Both the position numbers and the translations under genes were made by a program. Below are positions 43,985 to 55,405 of a stretch of DNA of 64,000 nt, one piece after another. Each line of letters begins with the position of its first letter. The stretch's first letter is position 1. Location of the stretch: the NCBI RefSeq assembly GCF_905171765.1, contig NC_053390.1, positions 329,008,294 through 329,072,293 on the forward strand, in the 5' to 3' direction. The stretch comes from Bufo bufo (taxonomy: Eukaryota > Chordata > Amphibia > Anura > Bufonidae). The notes beneath the pieces are model-generated. The model searched no databases and was not told where the DNA came from. It saw only the letters and a list, made by a program, of their open reading frames with translations.

Positions 43985-44250
43985 TATTAATGGAGCAGAA
44001 TATTTAGGTGATATAGTATGTATCAGTATAATATTCAGAAGGCACAGTTTTGATGTTATTATATTCAGGGGCAAGGTGTTTCACAACATATTAGTCAGGA
44101 GACACAATTTTGTGCTATAATTTTCAAGGGGCACCATGTGTGGCAGTATAATATTTAGGGGACACATTATATTGATAAGACGTGGTGTGTAGTAGTATAA
44201 TTTTCAAAAGACACAATGTTTGGTACTATTATGTGCAGGATGCATGGCGT

Positions 44251-44947
44251 GAGCCACTCTGAGGATTTTTTATTATTATTATAGTGTTCAGATATGCAGC
44301 AGAAAGCAAGCAGCCAAAGACATCAGTAACTCTGTAAAGAGATGTCGTGCAAGGGAAAGTTCTCATGGCGGTCTAGGCAGGAGAGAGAAGGAATGAAGGT
44401 CCAACTGGAGAACATGTCATTGATTATTCTGAGTCTTTCAATGTCATTTATTATTCTAACTCTGAGTCATATCCTATGTAAACATGACTAAACCACACCT
44501 AGTCTGTGGGGGGAGTTTATCAAGACAAATGCTACATCTCTTGCCCTCTGTACACCAGAAAGTCAAATCTACAGTAGCTATGAGCTGGCATAGATATGAG
44601 CTATAATTTATGCCAGTTTCTGGTTTAAATATAGTAAATTTGACAGGCAGCAAGAGGACACAGCCTCTATGATAAGGTGCTCCCTATATTTATATCACCT
44701 ATTAGTTGACCTAATTTATGCCATCATTTTGTGCCAAAGTTTCGGTGCATTTAGACCATGCCCCTTTCTCAATTAAGCCACACCACTCTCCCCCTGTAAG
44801 TCGCGGTCCTTGTCAGACAAGTTGAAAATATTGTCTACTTTAAAATACTTAATGCATACCTCCAATTATGAAACAATTTTCGATAAGTTTATAGTGAAAG
44901 TGAATATAAGAAACTTTGTAATATATCTTTTTAAAGAAAATTTCTGA
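44251..44947. other. Unassigned sequence
   Basis: No feature is recognised. Confidence 0.3.
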
Positions 44948-45222
44948 TTTTTATTTATTTTACTCACTTATATAGTGCTGACATATTCTGCAGTGCTTCA
45001 TAGACATTATCATTGCCTGCTGTCCCCAATGGACCTCACAATCCAAGTTCCCCATCAGTATGTCTTTGGAGTGTGGGAGGAAGCTGGAGTACCTGGTGGA
45101 AACCCACTCAAACACAGAGAGAACATACAAACTTCATGCAGATGTTGTCCTTGGTTGGATTCAAACTTGGGACCCCAGCACTGCAAGGCACTAGTCAACC
45201 ACTGAGCCACCATGCTGCCCAT
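44948..45222 (-). mobile_element. tRNA-derived SINE with L2-like tail
   Basis: Read on minus: a tRNA-like head (GGTGGCTCAGTGGTTGACT as box A; AGTTTGAATCC as a decayed box B), then a conserved body (ACATCTGCATGAAGTTTGTA, TTTCCACCAGGTACTCCAGC, CACACTCCAAAGACATACTG) and the 3' end GCACTGCAGAATATGTCAGC, ACTATATAAG, with an A/T-rich tail. The tail resembles the 3' end of the L2 LINE at 12600, the usual sign that the LINE machinery moved the SINE. Confidence 0.85.
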
Positions 45223-45347
45223 TATCATGTCTTGCTATTTCATGCTTTTAACATTAATGCCTACGGAGAGAGAACGAGGCTGTTTTAGACAAGCAAATTG
45301 CAGTTTCATAGCTCTGTTACACTTATCACTTTTAACTCTACTATATA

Positions 45348-46272
45348 CAGTACAGACCAAAAGTTTGGACACACCTTCTCATTCAAAGAGTTTTCTTTAT
45401 TTTCATGAATATGAAGGCATCAAAACTATGAATTAACACATGTGGAATTATATACATAACAAACAAGTGTGAAACAACTGAAAATATGTCATATTCTAGG
45501 TTCTTCAAAGTAGCCCCCTTTTGCTTTGATTACTGCTTTGCACACTCTTGGCATTCTCTTGATGAGCTTCAAGAAGTAGTCCTCTGAAATGGTCTTCCAA
45601 CAGTCTTGAAGGAGTTCCCAGAGATGCTTAGGAGTTGTTGGCCCTTTTGCCTTCACTCTGCGGTCCAGCTCACCCCAAACCATCTCGATTGGGTTCAGGT
45701 CCGGTGACTGTGGAGGCCAGGTCATCTGGCGCAGCACCCCATCACTCTCCTTCATGGTCAAATAGCCCTTACTTTCAAAGTTTTCCCAATTTTTCAGCTG
45801 ACTGACTGACCTTCATTTCTTAAAGTAATGATGGCCACTCGTTTTTCTTTACTTAGCTGCTTTTTTCTTGCCATAATACAAATTCTAACAGTCTATTCAG
45901 TAGGACTATCAGCTGTGTATCCACCTGACTTCTCCTCAACGCAACTGATGGTCCCAACCCCATTTATAAGGCAAGAAACCTGACAGGGCACACCTGTGAA
46001 GTGAAAACCATTTCAGGGGACTACCCCTTTAAGCTCATCAAGAGAATGCCAAAAGTGTGCAAAGCAGTAATCAAAGCAAAAGGTGGCTACTTTGAAGAAC
46101 CTAGAATATGACATATTTTCAGTTGTTTCACACTTGTTTGTTATGTATATAATTCCACATGTGTTAATTCATAGTTTTGATGCCTTACATGTGAATCTAC
46201 AATTTTCATAGTCATGAAAATAAAGAAAACTCTTTGAATGAGAAGGTGTGTCCAAACTTTTGGTCTGTACTG
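45348..46272 (-). mobile_element. Tc1 element with long inverted ends, internally deleted
   Basis: The ends CAGTACAGACCAAAAGTTTG are inverted and flanked by TA (45346-45347 and 46273-46274). The inverted similarity reaches inward about 240 bp (45348-45590 against 46030-46272) and includes part of the transposase C-terminus. 925 bp against about 1.6 kb for a full element. Confidence 0.88.
45489..45874 (-). pseudogene. Tc1 transposase remnant, N- and C-terminal ends fused
   Basis: Starts ATG 45874 (MARKKQLSKEKRVAIITLRN), then a deletion leads to MTWPPQSPDLNPIEMVW (catalytic Glu) and the C-terminus KAVIKAKGGYFEE. Both catalytic Asp blocks are gone. Confidence 0.85.
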
Positions 46273-46298
46273 TAAGTAGTATAAGGCTCTATTTAGAC

Positions 46299-47509
46299 CA
46301 GCGGTGGGGAACCATTTTGCTGCCAAGGGCCATTTGGATATTTGTAACATCATTCGGGGGCCATACAAAATTCTCAATAAAACTTTTTTACTGCTGTATT
46401 TGGTCAAACATATAATTGACTTAGGGATAAGTTACAGAAATTGCACTTCAATTAAAATAATCTAGAGGGCTGTAATTTTTAAGTTCAGAATGTTACTTAT
46501 TTGACATTAATGGCAGGAAGCTAAACCCAGGGGGTCCAGAGAGGGGTTCACCCAGCTTTCACTCTCCCTGCCTCTTTCTTCGCAACTGTCCCTGCCTTTG
46601 TCCCTTTCTCAGCAAAATATCTGCCCCCACCTCCATCAGCCTGAAATCAGCCTCCTATCAGACCCCCCAGGCCTACATCAGCCTCAGATCAGACTCCCAT
46701 CAGACCTCTAAGCCTCAGATTGGACCCCAATCAGACCCTTCCTAGCTTCAGATCAGACTCCCATCAGACCCCCAGCCTCAGACCAGACCCGGATCAGACG
46801 CCCAGCCTCAGATCAGCCCCCATCAGACCCCCCAGGGTCAGATCAGCCCCTATAAGACCCCCCAGCCTCAGATCAGACCTTCATAATACCCTCCCTAGCT
46901 TCAGATCAGCCCCCATCAGACCCTCCCCAGCCTCAGATCAGCCCCCATCAGCCCCCCTAGTCTCAGATCAGACCCCTATCAAACCCCAGCCTCAGATCAG
47001 ACACCCCCAGCCTCAGATCAGACCCTCCCAAGCCTCAGATCAGACCCCCATCAGACCCTCCCCACCCTCCTTTAGCCTCAGATCAGCCCCAATCAATCAG
47101 ACATCAGATCAGATACTGTATTTAAGATAAACAAATAAACTTACCTCTCCAGCTCCGTACGGCGATGCCTCTTGGCAGATTCACTTACCCTCCCTGTTCT
47201 TCTTCCTGCCGCACTATATTGTCACCTCACACCGCACAGCGTCAGGTCATAGTGCACGTCTACGTGCACTGCGTCCTGACGCTGGATGTGTCAGGACACA
47301 GTGTGGGGCTGAAAGAAGACCAGGGAAGGTGAGGACAGCCAGTGCAGTGCTGTTCTCACCTTCCTGTGCCTCCCGTATGCTAATGACCGCTTCCATAATG
47401 GAAGGGGTCATAAGCATTTTCACATTATGTCCTGGCAGGGGGCCGGGGGCCACATGAAATGATACCGTGGGCCGCATACGGCCCTCGGGCCGGAGGTTCC
47501 CCACCCCTG
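46299..47509. mobile_element. hAT non-autonomous element
   Basis: Ends CAGCGGTGGGGAACC and GGTTCCCCACCCCTG; flanks ATTTAGAC at 46291-46298 and 47510-47517 are identical. 1211 bp, no transposase. A pyrimidine-rich minisatellite fills the middle. Confidence 0.92.
46655..47100. repeat. CCTCAGATCAGACCC minisatellite
   Basis: Irregular repeats of AGCCTCAGATCAGACCCC and CATCAGACCC, in units of about 25-35 bp. The 136-codon open frame over it is a by-product of the repeats. Confidence 0.85.
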
Positions 47510-47517
47510 ATTTAGAC

Positions 47518-48085
47518 TCTACTAAATATAATATGATAAAGCTCTACCACTGTTGAAAGTGAGGAAATAAATTACTTACTGGCTGGCAGCAGCCTCCTCA
47601 TCCTTCCTCCTTTCTTCATAGACTTTTACGTGTGAAGCTGGAGACTGAGAGAGGAGCTAATAGATAACAGGCCAAGTGAAGGGAAAGAGGATTAAAGAAG
47701 CACGAAAAGCCCAGGAGGAAGCACAATTTTTTAATATGATATATTACAAACATTTTTATATTCACCTGTTCTATTCATTTATGAAAATTTGGTTATAACT
47801 GGAGGCACACTCTAATAAAAGTAATGTGAAGCAAGTGCAAATTGCTCTACCATTTGGCACATTCTGGTTCTGGTAAGGAAAGATCTATGTATACTCTACT
47901 TGTACAGTTAACACTGAACATTTGAATTTAGAGGGTGTAAAAAAGTGTGAGGATTAGCTGTGGTGTGCTGTGCATGCTACGTATCTCTTCTCAGCTTCTT
48001 GAATCTAAGTGAATGGGCTGTACATGCCTTTGTACAGTATGTAGGCATATACTGTATGTCTACAAGTAAAATATAATGGATGACT
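47518..48085. other. Unassigned sequence
   Basis: No feature is recognised. Confidence 0.3.
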
Positions 48086-48089
48086 TTAA

Positions 48090-48527
48090 AGAAGCACTAC
48101 CACAAAATTTGTATTCTCTGACCTGTTATAAAGGTACATGATGTAATCTGTAGTAAAGGTAATCTTCTTACCATTGACTGTATTTGTGACTTATAACCTC
48201 CCTTCTGATCTTCAGCTGTGTCATGTGACAAACACTCTGACTCTCCAAATAACACAGCATCTTATGTGTGGACAGGAAGCCATTTTCTCTGTGTATTCCT
48301 ATGGGAACCTCAATGTCAGTCCCATAGGAACTAATAGAGAAGTAACTGACTTCCTGTTGATGTGTCAGTTAGAGATCAGAGTGCTGGTCACTTGACACAG
48401 TTGAGGATCAGAAGGGAGGTTATAACTCACAAATGCAGCTACTGGTAAGAAGATTACCTTCACTACAGTTTACATCATGTGCCTTTCTAACAAGTCACAA
48501 TGTAAAATTATTTGTGGGAATGCTACT
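48090..48527. mobile_element. TTAA-target foldback MITE (Kolobok/T2- or piggyBac-like)
   Basis: Flanked by TTAA (48086-48089 and 48528-48531). Ends AGAAGCACTACCACAAA and TTTGTGGGAATGCTACT. The arms pair for over 100 bp (TCTTCTTACC / GGTAAGAAGA; CCTCCCTTCTGATC / GATCAGAAGGGAGG). The superfamily is inferred from the target site only. Confidence 0.7.
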
Positions 48528-48724
48528 TTAATGGAGTGAATGTGGGTAAGTAGGTATGGACCGTTCATGTAATCAGGGCTGTGGAGTCGGAGTTGGAGGC
48601 AATTTTGGGTACCTGGAGTCGGCAAAAAATGAACCGACTCCGACTCCTACTAGATTTAAATTGGAATACAATTTTAAAAAAGCAAGTTTAAATGGCCCAA
48701 TTCACAAAACGTTATAATTAATTA

Positions 48725-49428
48725 CCGTATTTTTCGCCCATAAGATGCACCTAGGTTTTTGAGGAGGAAAATAAGAAAAAATATATTTTGAACCAAAAGG
48801 TGTGCTTTTGGTGGGTTTTGAACTAATGGTGGTCTGTGGATGGCACTGTTATGGGGGCATCTGTGGATGGCACTGTTATGGGGGCATATGTGGATGGCAC
48901 TGTTATGGGGGCATATGTGGATGGCACTGTTATGGGGGATCATTGTGGGGGCATCTGCGGATGACACATATACAGCATCTTATCTTAAGTGTCATCCACA
49001 GATCCCCCCCTTAACAGTGTCCCTGTGTAGTAAATGGGGGCCGGCATCTGTTTCTGTAATGGCAGCGGGGCCCTGTGCCTGCTTCATTCATAAAGTTGGC
49101 GGAGCAGGCGCGTGACGTAGTGAGCTACGCTACGAGCGCCCACCCGGCCTCCTGACTGCCAAGAAGTTAGTAGTAAGTAGTACAGCGCTAGATTTAAGAT
49201 GATTAGAATACTTTAACAATACCCACAAGTTAGATATGATTACCGTATACTACAGTGAGCGGGGCCCGGTGTAGTAGAATACAGTGACTGCACCGGGCCC
49301 CGCTGCCATTACAGAAACAGATGCCGGCCCCCAGCCCCTCCTCCCTCTCAGCCTATTCACCGGACGGTCGCAGCATTCACCCCATAAGACGCACTGCTAT
49401 TTTTCCCCCACTTTTGCGAAAAATACGG
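48725..49428. mobile_element. TA-target MITE nested in the hAT element
   Basis: Ends CCGTATTTTTCGCCCATAAG and GCGAAAAATACGG, flanked by TA (48723-48724 and 49429-49430). Inside are a 30-bp minisatellite (48838-48940) and a pair of about 40-bp inverted segments (near 49036-49075 and 49283-49331). Confidence 0.75.
48838..48940. repeat. 30-bp minisatellite, about 3.5 units
   Basis: The unit GTGGATGGCACTGTTATGGG followed by GGCATMT repeats almost perfectly. Confidence 0.9.
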
Positions 49429-50112
49429 TACTTCTCTACTGTAAGAATAAAGGCCAATGCATGCAGTGCGTCACGTTACCGTAAAACGAACACGTTAAGT
49501 GATCATGAAGAAGCATGCTTTTCATATGCTTCACTATATGGCACGCAACGCACAGTTAAGGAGCGGCAATACTTATACTTTCCATTGTGTTGTGTTCCGC
49601 TGTTACAGGGAACGCAATGCCCATGGTTAACCTAGCCGCTCACTGATAACTGATTAAGTAAATATGTTTTTTGCAGGACTAGAGACTTGTATAAGTGACG
49701 GGAATGGATAGTCAATAGCTCAAGACTGAAGCTGTAAACCATTTGAAAAACTGCTGTCATTCAGCTAAGGCTATAAAAACTTGTAAACTCAGACTTAGCT
49801 TAAACTTTAAACATGACTATGGGATTCTACTAGGGAAATCGTGTTTTACAATAAATGCCCCTTCCCGGATCCTCCCACTGCCCTATCTTCAGCAGAAGAT
49901 CAGCACACAAAGGAGAAGGCAGCAGCTTCCTAGCCAGTAGTTCTGTGGTAATGACATGTATGTTGCCTTTCTTTCCTTCAAGGAATGTATAAAATACACT
50001 CACATAATAAATACAGAGGAGTCGGAGTCGGGGAGTCGGAAGTACCAAAAACTGAGGAGTCGGAGTTGGAGTCAGAGCATTTATCTACCAACTCCACAGC
50101 CCTGCATGTAAT

Positions 50113-52599
50113 TATATTCATAGTGTGACAAATATGTAAAATCCCAGACTGTGGGGTGTACAAAACTTTTGTAAAATATGCAACATTACTGTTAAGGGCA
50201 TACATATTTATTTATATTATATTTTAATTTATAGTGTATTTGGAATATTGGCAGGCATCATACAAGTAAAGTAGGGAACCTGTTGAAAATTTAAATCCCA
50301 CATCTGAAGTGGCTGGCTCTGCTAGAGATATCCATGGTAATTCTAAATGTTTCTAGACCTGGTCAATAAAGGATGTCAAGTTCCTGTCCAAGTTTAGAGG
50401 TAGTGGATTGGCATATAAAGAGGACCTTTCATGGGTCCAGACATTATAAACTAAGTATCAGGATATGTAGGGCATAGTGCAGGGATCTAACTGCACTTAC
50501 TATTTTTTCTGGGCACCGCTCTGTTCGCCCCCTGTGGCCCCCATTGTATTCTCCCGCCTGGTATGCTAATTTTAGCATCACTACAGGGAGGAAGAGACTG
50601 CCTTGTTTCTCAATGGGTGTCTCCTTCTCCCTGGCTGTAGAGCCGTCTAATCGCAGCGGAGAGCGTCACAGCGAGGGAGAAGGTGAGTTTTTTTTTCTCC
50701 CTGGCTGTGACGCTCTCTGCTGCGATTGTATGTCTTGTCTTGTATGGATTTTACAACATCAAATAAAGCATATTGTTTTATTAGAAGCTGGACCTTTCTA
50801 CTTTTTATGCAGTTTACGTTGGCTTTGTCCTGGCTGTATCCGTGCCTCTGACTCGATACGCAGGTGAGCGCTGCAATTTGACTTTCTAAATCTAAATTAC
50901 TTCTAAATTGGTCAGGGTTTTACTGGAATAAATACTACATCATGGAATATAATACATTTCTAATACATTTACTCATCAATGAAATGTTGTGCCCTCAAGG
51001 TCAACACCTTCATGTAAAGTAGTACAAGCTCTTTAATGGGAAGAAAAAATAAAGGGACATGAATATTTTCTTAGTAGTAGTAAATTATGTATTGTAACAT
51101 ACGGTACAAGAGGAACGCACAGTTTAAATTGATAGTGACCATAGTTGTGGCATTTTTGTTTATGGATCTTTCTGACAATCTCATGGTTATGGTGCCTGCT
51201 GATGGACCCCTGATGTTGGCCATCCAAGGAAAGAAGGTATTTAGGACTTAGATGTTGGTGAACAATCCTCAGGATAGGTCATAAACATCAGATCGGTGGG
51301 GGTCCAACACAAGAATGAGAGCCTTCTGCTTCTGGCTCTGTCCACTGTATAGTTTCCTGCACTGGTAGCTGCCGTAAGCAGCTAATTGCTGGGGGTGTCG
51401 GACCCCACCAATCTGATATTGATCAATTTCTAAGTTCTGGAAAACCCCTTAAACCTACCAGATCCCTGTGAAGTAAGCGGTGCTAGAGTTATTTGACAGC
51501 TACTCACTAGAAATTGGGCAGGATATCTCTCAGCCAAACAAGCATTTAGCTTATGCAGCTAGCCTTTATCGATGCCTGCATCTCTTTCATACTCTTTAAT
51601 CCAGTACAGGCTGAATCATGCCGATGATCCTGCTCTGCCCCTTGATTCCATTTTATGAGTTTTGGATATGTAACACAGTACTTTATTAAAGGGCAAAAGA
51701 GCCAGTTGTTCATTACAATAGAAGACTTTTCGAATCTATACTGTATCTTCTAATCTGTATATCTAAATTATGTCTTTGAAAGTAGAATATGAAATTTTTA
51801 ACTGGATTGTGAAGTTAAGAGCTAGTCTATCATGCTATCTATGTGTTCACACTGCAAATTTAAACTCCACTGAAGTTAATGGAAGAAATCTGTGAATAAT
51901 CCACAAACAATTCGCAAGTTAATGGAAATGTTATGGATATGAAAGCCTAATCTGCGTGACAAAAATCCACAGCATGTAAATCGGGATAAAAAAATCCCAT
52001 ACACTTGTATTAAACGGTCCATTGCTGTGGATTCTGCACCGCAAATCTGCAGCATGTGAACTTGGCCTAATGTATTGTTTATGTACCATAACATTTTTTT
52101 TTATTTGCAGCTGTGTATAGATTATTTATATATGGTCTCATGCCTTCTAGTACTAGACGTGGTTAAATTAATCCAGAACCATATCTACATGCAGTTTTTG
52201 TATTTCTCAGTGCTTAGATTGCTTTCCTTTAGGCTCTCTAGTTTTCTTCAAAATCCAAAAAATGTAGGTGGGCAACATAAAGTTGAATGCAAATCACAAA
52301 TTTGTGGTCACTTAGGCAAATTGATATTGCACTATAACTGCGAATTTGCCTCATTTGCTTACAACTTCATATAGTAATAGAGCCATAGCCTGATTGGCGT
52401 TGCATACAACTTATCTTAGAGCTGTACTAGAGATAGGAATATCAGCAGGGGTGTAACAGTAATTAGGCTCCATATGAAAACTTGGAATGGGGACCCACAC
52501 CACCATGACCACTTTCAGCAAATTCAGAAAAATATTGCAGTGATGTCACAATACAGGGATGCAACCTTACATACATTTCACCACTAACTGTACCTTATA
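50113..52599. other. Unassigned, with two dispersed-repeat pieces
   Basis: 50417-50729 holds part of a repeat (AAAGAGGACCTTTCATGGG) ending in a hairpin (AATCGCAGCGGAGAGCGTCA against TGACGCTCTCTGCTGCGATT, 50650-50729). 51250-51450 is a relative of the repeat at 37436. No gene is recognised in the remainder. Confidence 0.4.
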
Positions 52600-53450
52600 G
52601 TGAATTCAGAAAGTCTTTCCCTTTTTCAGATTTTGTTAAGTTGTAGACATGTGCTAAAATAAAATAAAAATATCCCCCCCCCTCTATCAGTCTGCACTCA
52701 ATCTCCCTTAAGGAAAAAGTAAAAAATAAAATAAAAAATCTTTGCAAACTTATTAAAAAGAAAAAAAAAATACAATTTTGCATTTCTTGCATCAGAACAA
52801 AAGCAAAGCCATGAGGAGGAAAGAACTGCCTGTAGAGCTCAGAGACAGGATTGCTTCGAGGCTCACATCTGGATAAGGGCACAAAAGTTTCTGCTGTACT
52901 GCATTCCCAAGAGCATAGTGGCCTCCAATTCTTTAATGGAAAAAATTAATAACAATCAGGATTCTTTCTAGAGCTGCCCACCCCTCCAATCTAAGTAACT
53001 GGTAGAAAAGGGCCTTGTTGAAAGAGGTGACCAAAAGCCCAATGGTCACTCTAGTTGAGCTCCAAAAATCCTATGTGGAGATGGGAAGATGAGAGAAATT
53101 TCCAGAAGGTGAACCATCACTGCAGCATTCCTCCAATCTGGGCTTTATGGCAGAGGGGCCAGAAAGAAGCATCTCCTCAGTAGAAGACACATGAACATTT
53201 ACAGAAAAAGCATCTAAAGGACTCTCAGACTGTGACAGACAAATTTTTTCAGATGAAAACAAGACTGAACTTTTTTTGCCTCAATTCTAACTGTCATGTT
53301 TGGAGGAAACCAAGCATTGCCCAATACAATATCTACAGTGAAGCATGCTGGCAGTAGCAACATTCTGTGGGGGTATTTTTCAATGGCAGGGGCAGATAGA
53401 CTTGTCAGGGTTCATGGAAAGCTGAATGGAGATAAGTATTTGAGGGGGAG
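52600..53450 (+). pseudogene. Old Tc1 transposon remnant
   Basis: Starts near GAATTCAGAAAGTCTTTCCC. The plus strand then gives MRRKELPVELRDRIASRLTS (52811), much later FSDENKTELF (first catalytic Asp) and, in 53296-53484, SSNILWGYFSMAGADRLVRV, which is the Tc1 SIMLWGCFS block. Many stops; the second half is missing. Confidence 0.75.
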
Positions 53451-53890
53451 GGGGTACTATGTCTCCTTATGGAAAGCGTGTTAGGAGTCTTATAAGCCAT
53501 ACATGCTCTTCTGGAACTCTGGGAAGAAGTATGTAAATGAGCTCCTAGCAAGCTCTGCCTGTGATGCCACCAGATATAAGGTAGCTATCTTTTTAGTTAA
53601 TGTTCAACCCTTTACATAGGTCTTGAGACATGGCTTGGATAATAAATAAGCCAGCACCTCATCTGCAGACAGCTGCGGTTTTAAAAAAGGCTCAGGCTTT
53701 TTAAAAATCTAGTCACTGATGATGCTATTATGCTTTGAATAAAAGTCTTTCATATCGTCAAGAAAGTGAGTGCCAGTCCTTATTTGCTATATAAAAAGTG
53801 GATAGATATGTGGGGCGATGGCTCACTTAACTGTGGACCTGGAATAGTGCTCTAATCTGATTTGAAATCACACTTTCAATAGTATTAACT
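53451..53890. other. Unassigned sequence
   Basis: No feature is recognised. Confidence 0.3.
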
Positions 53891-54183
53891 GAGAGTGATG
53901 AGCAGCAGCGGCAATATTCGAATTCGCGATATTTCGCGAATATTTGGGCGAATATTCGCCATATATTCGAGAATTCGCGAATTCATGATCTCCAGGCATT
54001 ATTTTCTTGATTGTGAAAATTCGCTTAAAATATTCGCATAAAAATTCGCATGAACTGGTATTTAAAAAAAAATCTAATATTCGTGATTACGAATATATTT
54101 TGCAATATTCGAAATATTCGTGAATTCTCGAAGTGCCGATATTCGCGATTAAAATTCGCAATTCGAATATTCGTGATCAACAC
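53891..54183. mobile_element. Small hAT MITE rich in GAATATTCG
   Basis: Flanks TATTAACT (53883-53890 and 54184-54191) are identical. Ends GAGAGTGATGAGC and CGTGATCAACAC. The interior repeats AATATTCG, ATTCGCG and related words on both strands, like the ends of the larger hAT at 921 and the MITE at 40621. Confidence 0.85.
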
Positions 54184-54904
54184 TATTAACTGGCACTCCA
54201 ACATATAGAATTCACATGGAATTAATAATAATAATTATATTTAATTGTATCACACAGAATTTAAAAGTAAAAAATATACCCCTAAAATATACTTCATATA
54301 AAATAAAGGTAAGTATGATGAGTCCCAGATGAGCTGCTTAAATCACGCAGCGTATTGCAGTGTTAGAGTCCAGATCTTTTGATTGTCATCCGCTCGTTTC
54401 AATGTAATCCAGTTTATTCACATGGATAATTTCATAAATACAGTGCTGATATGACAAGTTCATACAGTTGCAAGAAAAAGTATGTGAACCCTTTGAAATT
54501 ATATGGATTTCTGCACAAATTGGTCATAAAATGTGATCTGATCTTCATCTAAGTCACAACAATAGACAATCACAGTCTGCTTAAACTAATAACACACAAA
54601 GAATTAAATGTTACTATGTTTTTATTGAACACAACATGTAAACATTCACAGTGCAGGTGGAAAAAGTATGTGAACTCCTAGACAAATGACATCTCCAAGA
54701 GCTTATTGGAGTGAGGTGTCAGCCAACTGGAGTCCAATCAATGAGATGAGATTAGAGGTGTTGGTTACAGCTGCCCTACCCTATAAAAAACACACACCAG
54801 TTCTGGGTTTGCTTTTCACAAGAACCATTGCCTGGTGTGAATGATGCCTCGCATAAAAGAGCTCTCAGAAGACCTATAAAGCTGGAAAGGGTTATAAAAG
54901 TATC

Positions 54905-55394
54905 TGTCACGGAACCATGAACCAGACGTACAACAAGAGATAAGTGAAAATAGAAGGCTTTATTGAAAATAAAGCTGTAAAGCAAAAGTCCAAACGGATG
55001 GTGAAACCGAGCAGAGTCTTTGCGAAGCCAGAGGTCAGGAACCAGAAGGGTAGTCAGACGAAGCCAGGATCAGGAACCAGCAGGGTAGTCAGACGAAGCC
55101 AGGATCAGGAACCAGCAGGGTAGTCAGACGAAGCCAGGATCAGGAACCAGCAGGGTAGTCAGACGAAGCCAGGATCAGGAACCAGAAGCAGCAGCAGTCT
55201 TAGAAGCATGTGAACACAAGAGGACCAAGCAAGGAACTGAAGCCACAGACCTCCTATATATATGAGCTAGGCATCCAGCTCCTCCCAGGGGAAGGAGGAG
55301 CCGCAGGGTGGAAGGCTACAAGAAACCCAGGACCCAAGATGGCCGCCAGCACATGTCAAACGAAGGAGAGCAGCAAGCAGGTAAGACCATGACA
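54905..55394 (-). repeat. 3' LTR of chromovirus B
   Basis: TGTCACGG...CCATGACA on the plus strand. Contains four 35-bp direct repeats (GGTAGTCAGACGAAGCCAGG plus 15 bp) at 55049-55188. On the sense strand CAATAAAG near 54962 gives a polyadenylation signal. Confidence 0.95.
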
Positions 55395-55405
55395 GTACCT
55401 CCCCC

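Larger units (their letters stand above)
41850..44250. repeat. Degenerate tandem repeat tract, units of about 60 bp
   Basis: Repeated phrases such as TGTGTGGCAGTATAATATTC, AGGGGGCACAATGTTTGG and TGCTATTATATTCAGG recur on both sides of the Tc1 element at 42406-43984. The copies are strongly diverged and non-coding. The Tc1 split the tract. Confidence 0.7.
48574..50104. mobile_element. hAT non-autonomous element with nested MITE
   Basis: Ends CAGGGCTGTGGAGTCGGAG and AACTCCACAGCCCTG; flanks CATGTAAT at 48566-48573 and 50105-50112 are identical. GGAGTCGG words repeat near both ends, a likely transposase-binding subterminal array. The element at 48725-49428 sits inside. Confidence 0.92.

Noticed and set aside
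44948..45222. Functional tRNA gene
   Set aside because: Box A and a decayed box B are present, but no cloverleaf can be drawn, and the body and tail are those of a SINE.
46720..47130. 136-codon Pro/Asp/Gln-rich frame
   Set aside because: It is the translation of a minisatellite inside a hAT element.
53296..53484. Separate small gene starting at 53296
   Set aside because: It reads as the Tc1 SIMLWGCFS block and is part of the decayed Tc1 at 52600-53450.
55049..55188. Regular direct repeats resembling a CRISPR array
   Set aside because: Units are contiguous with no unique spacers, lie in an LTR of a vertebrate retroelement, and recur in the partner LTR.
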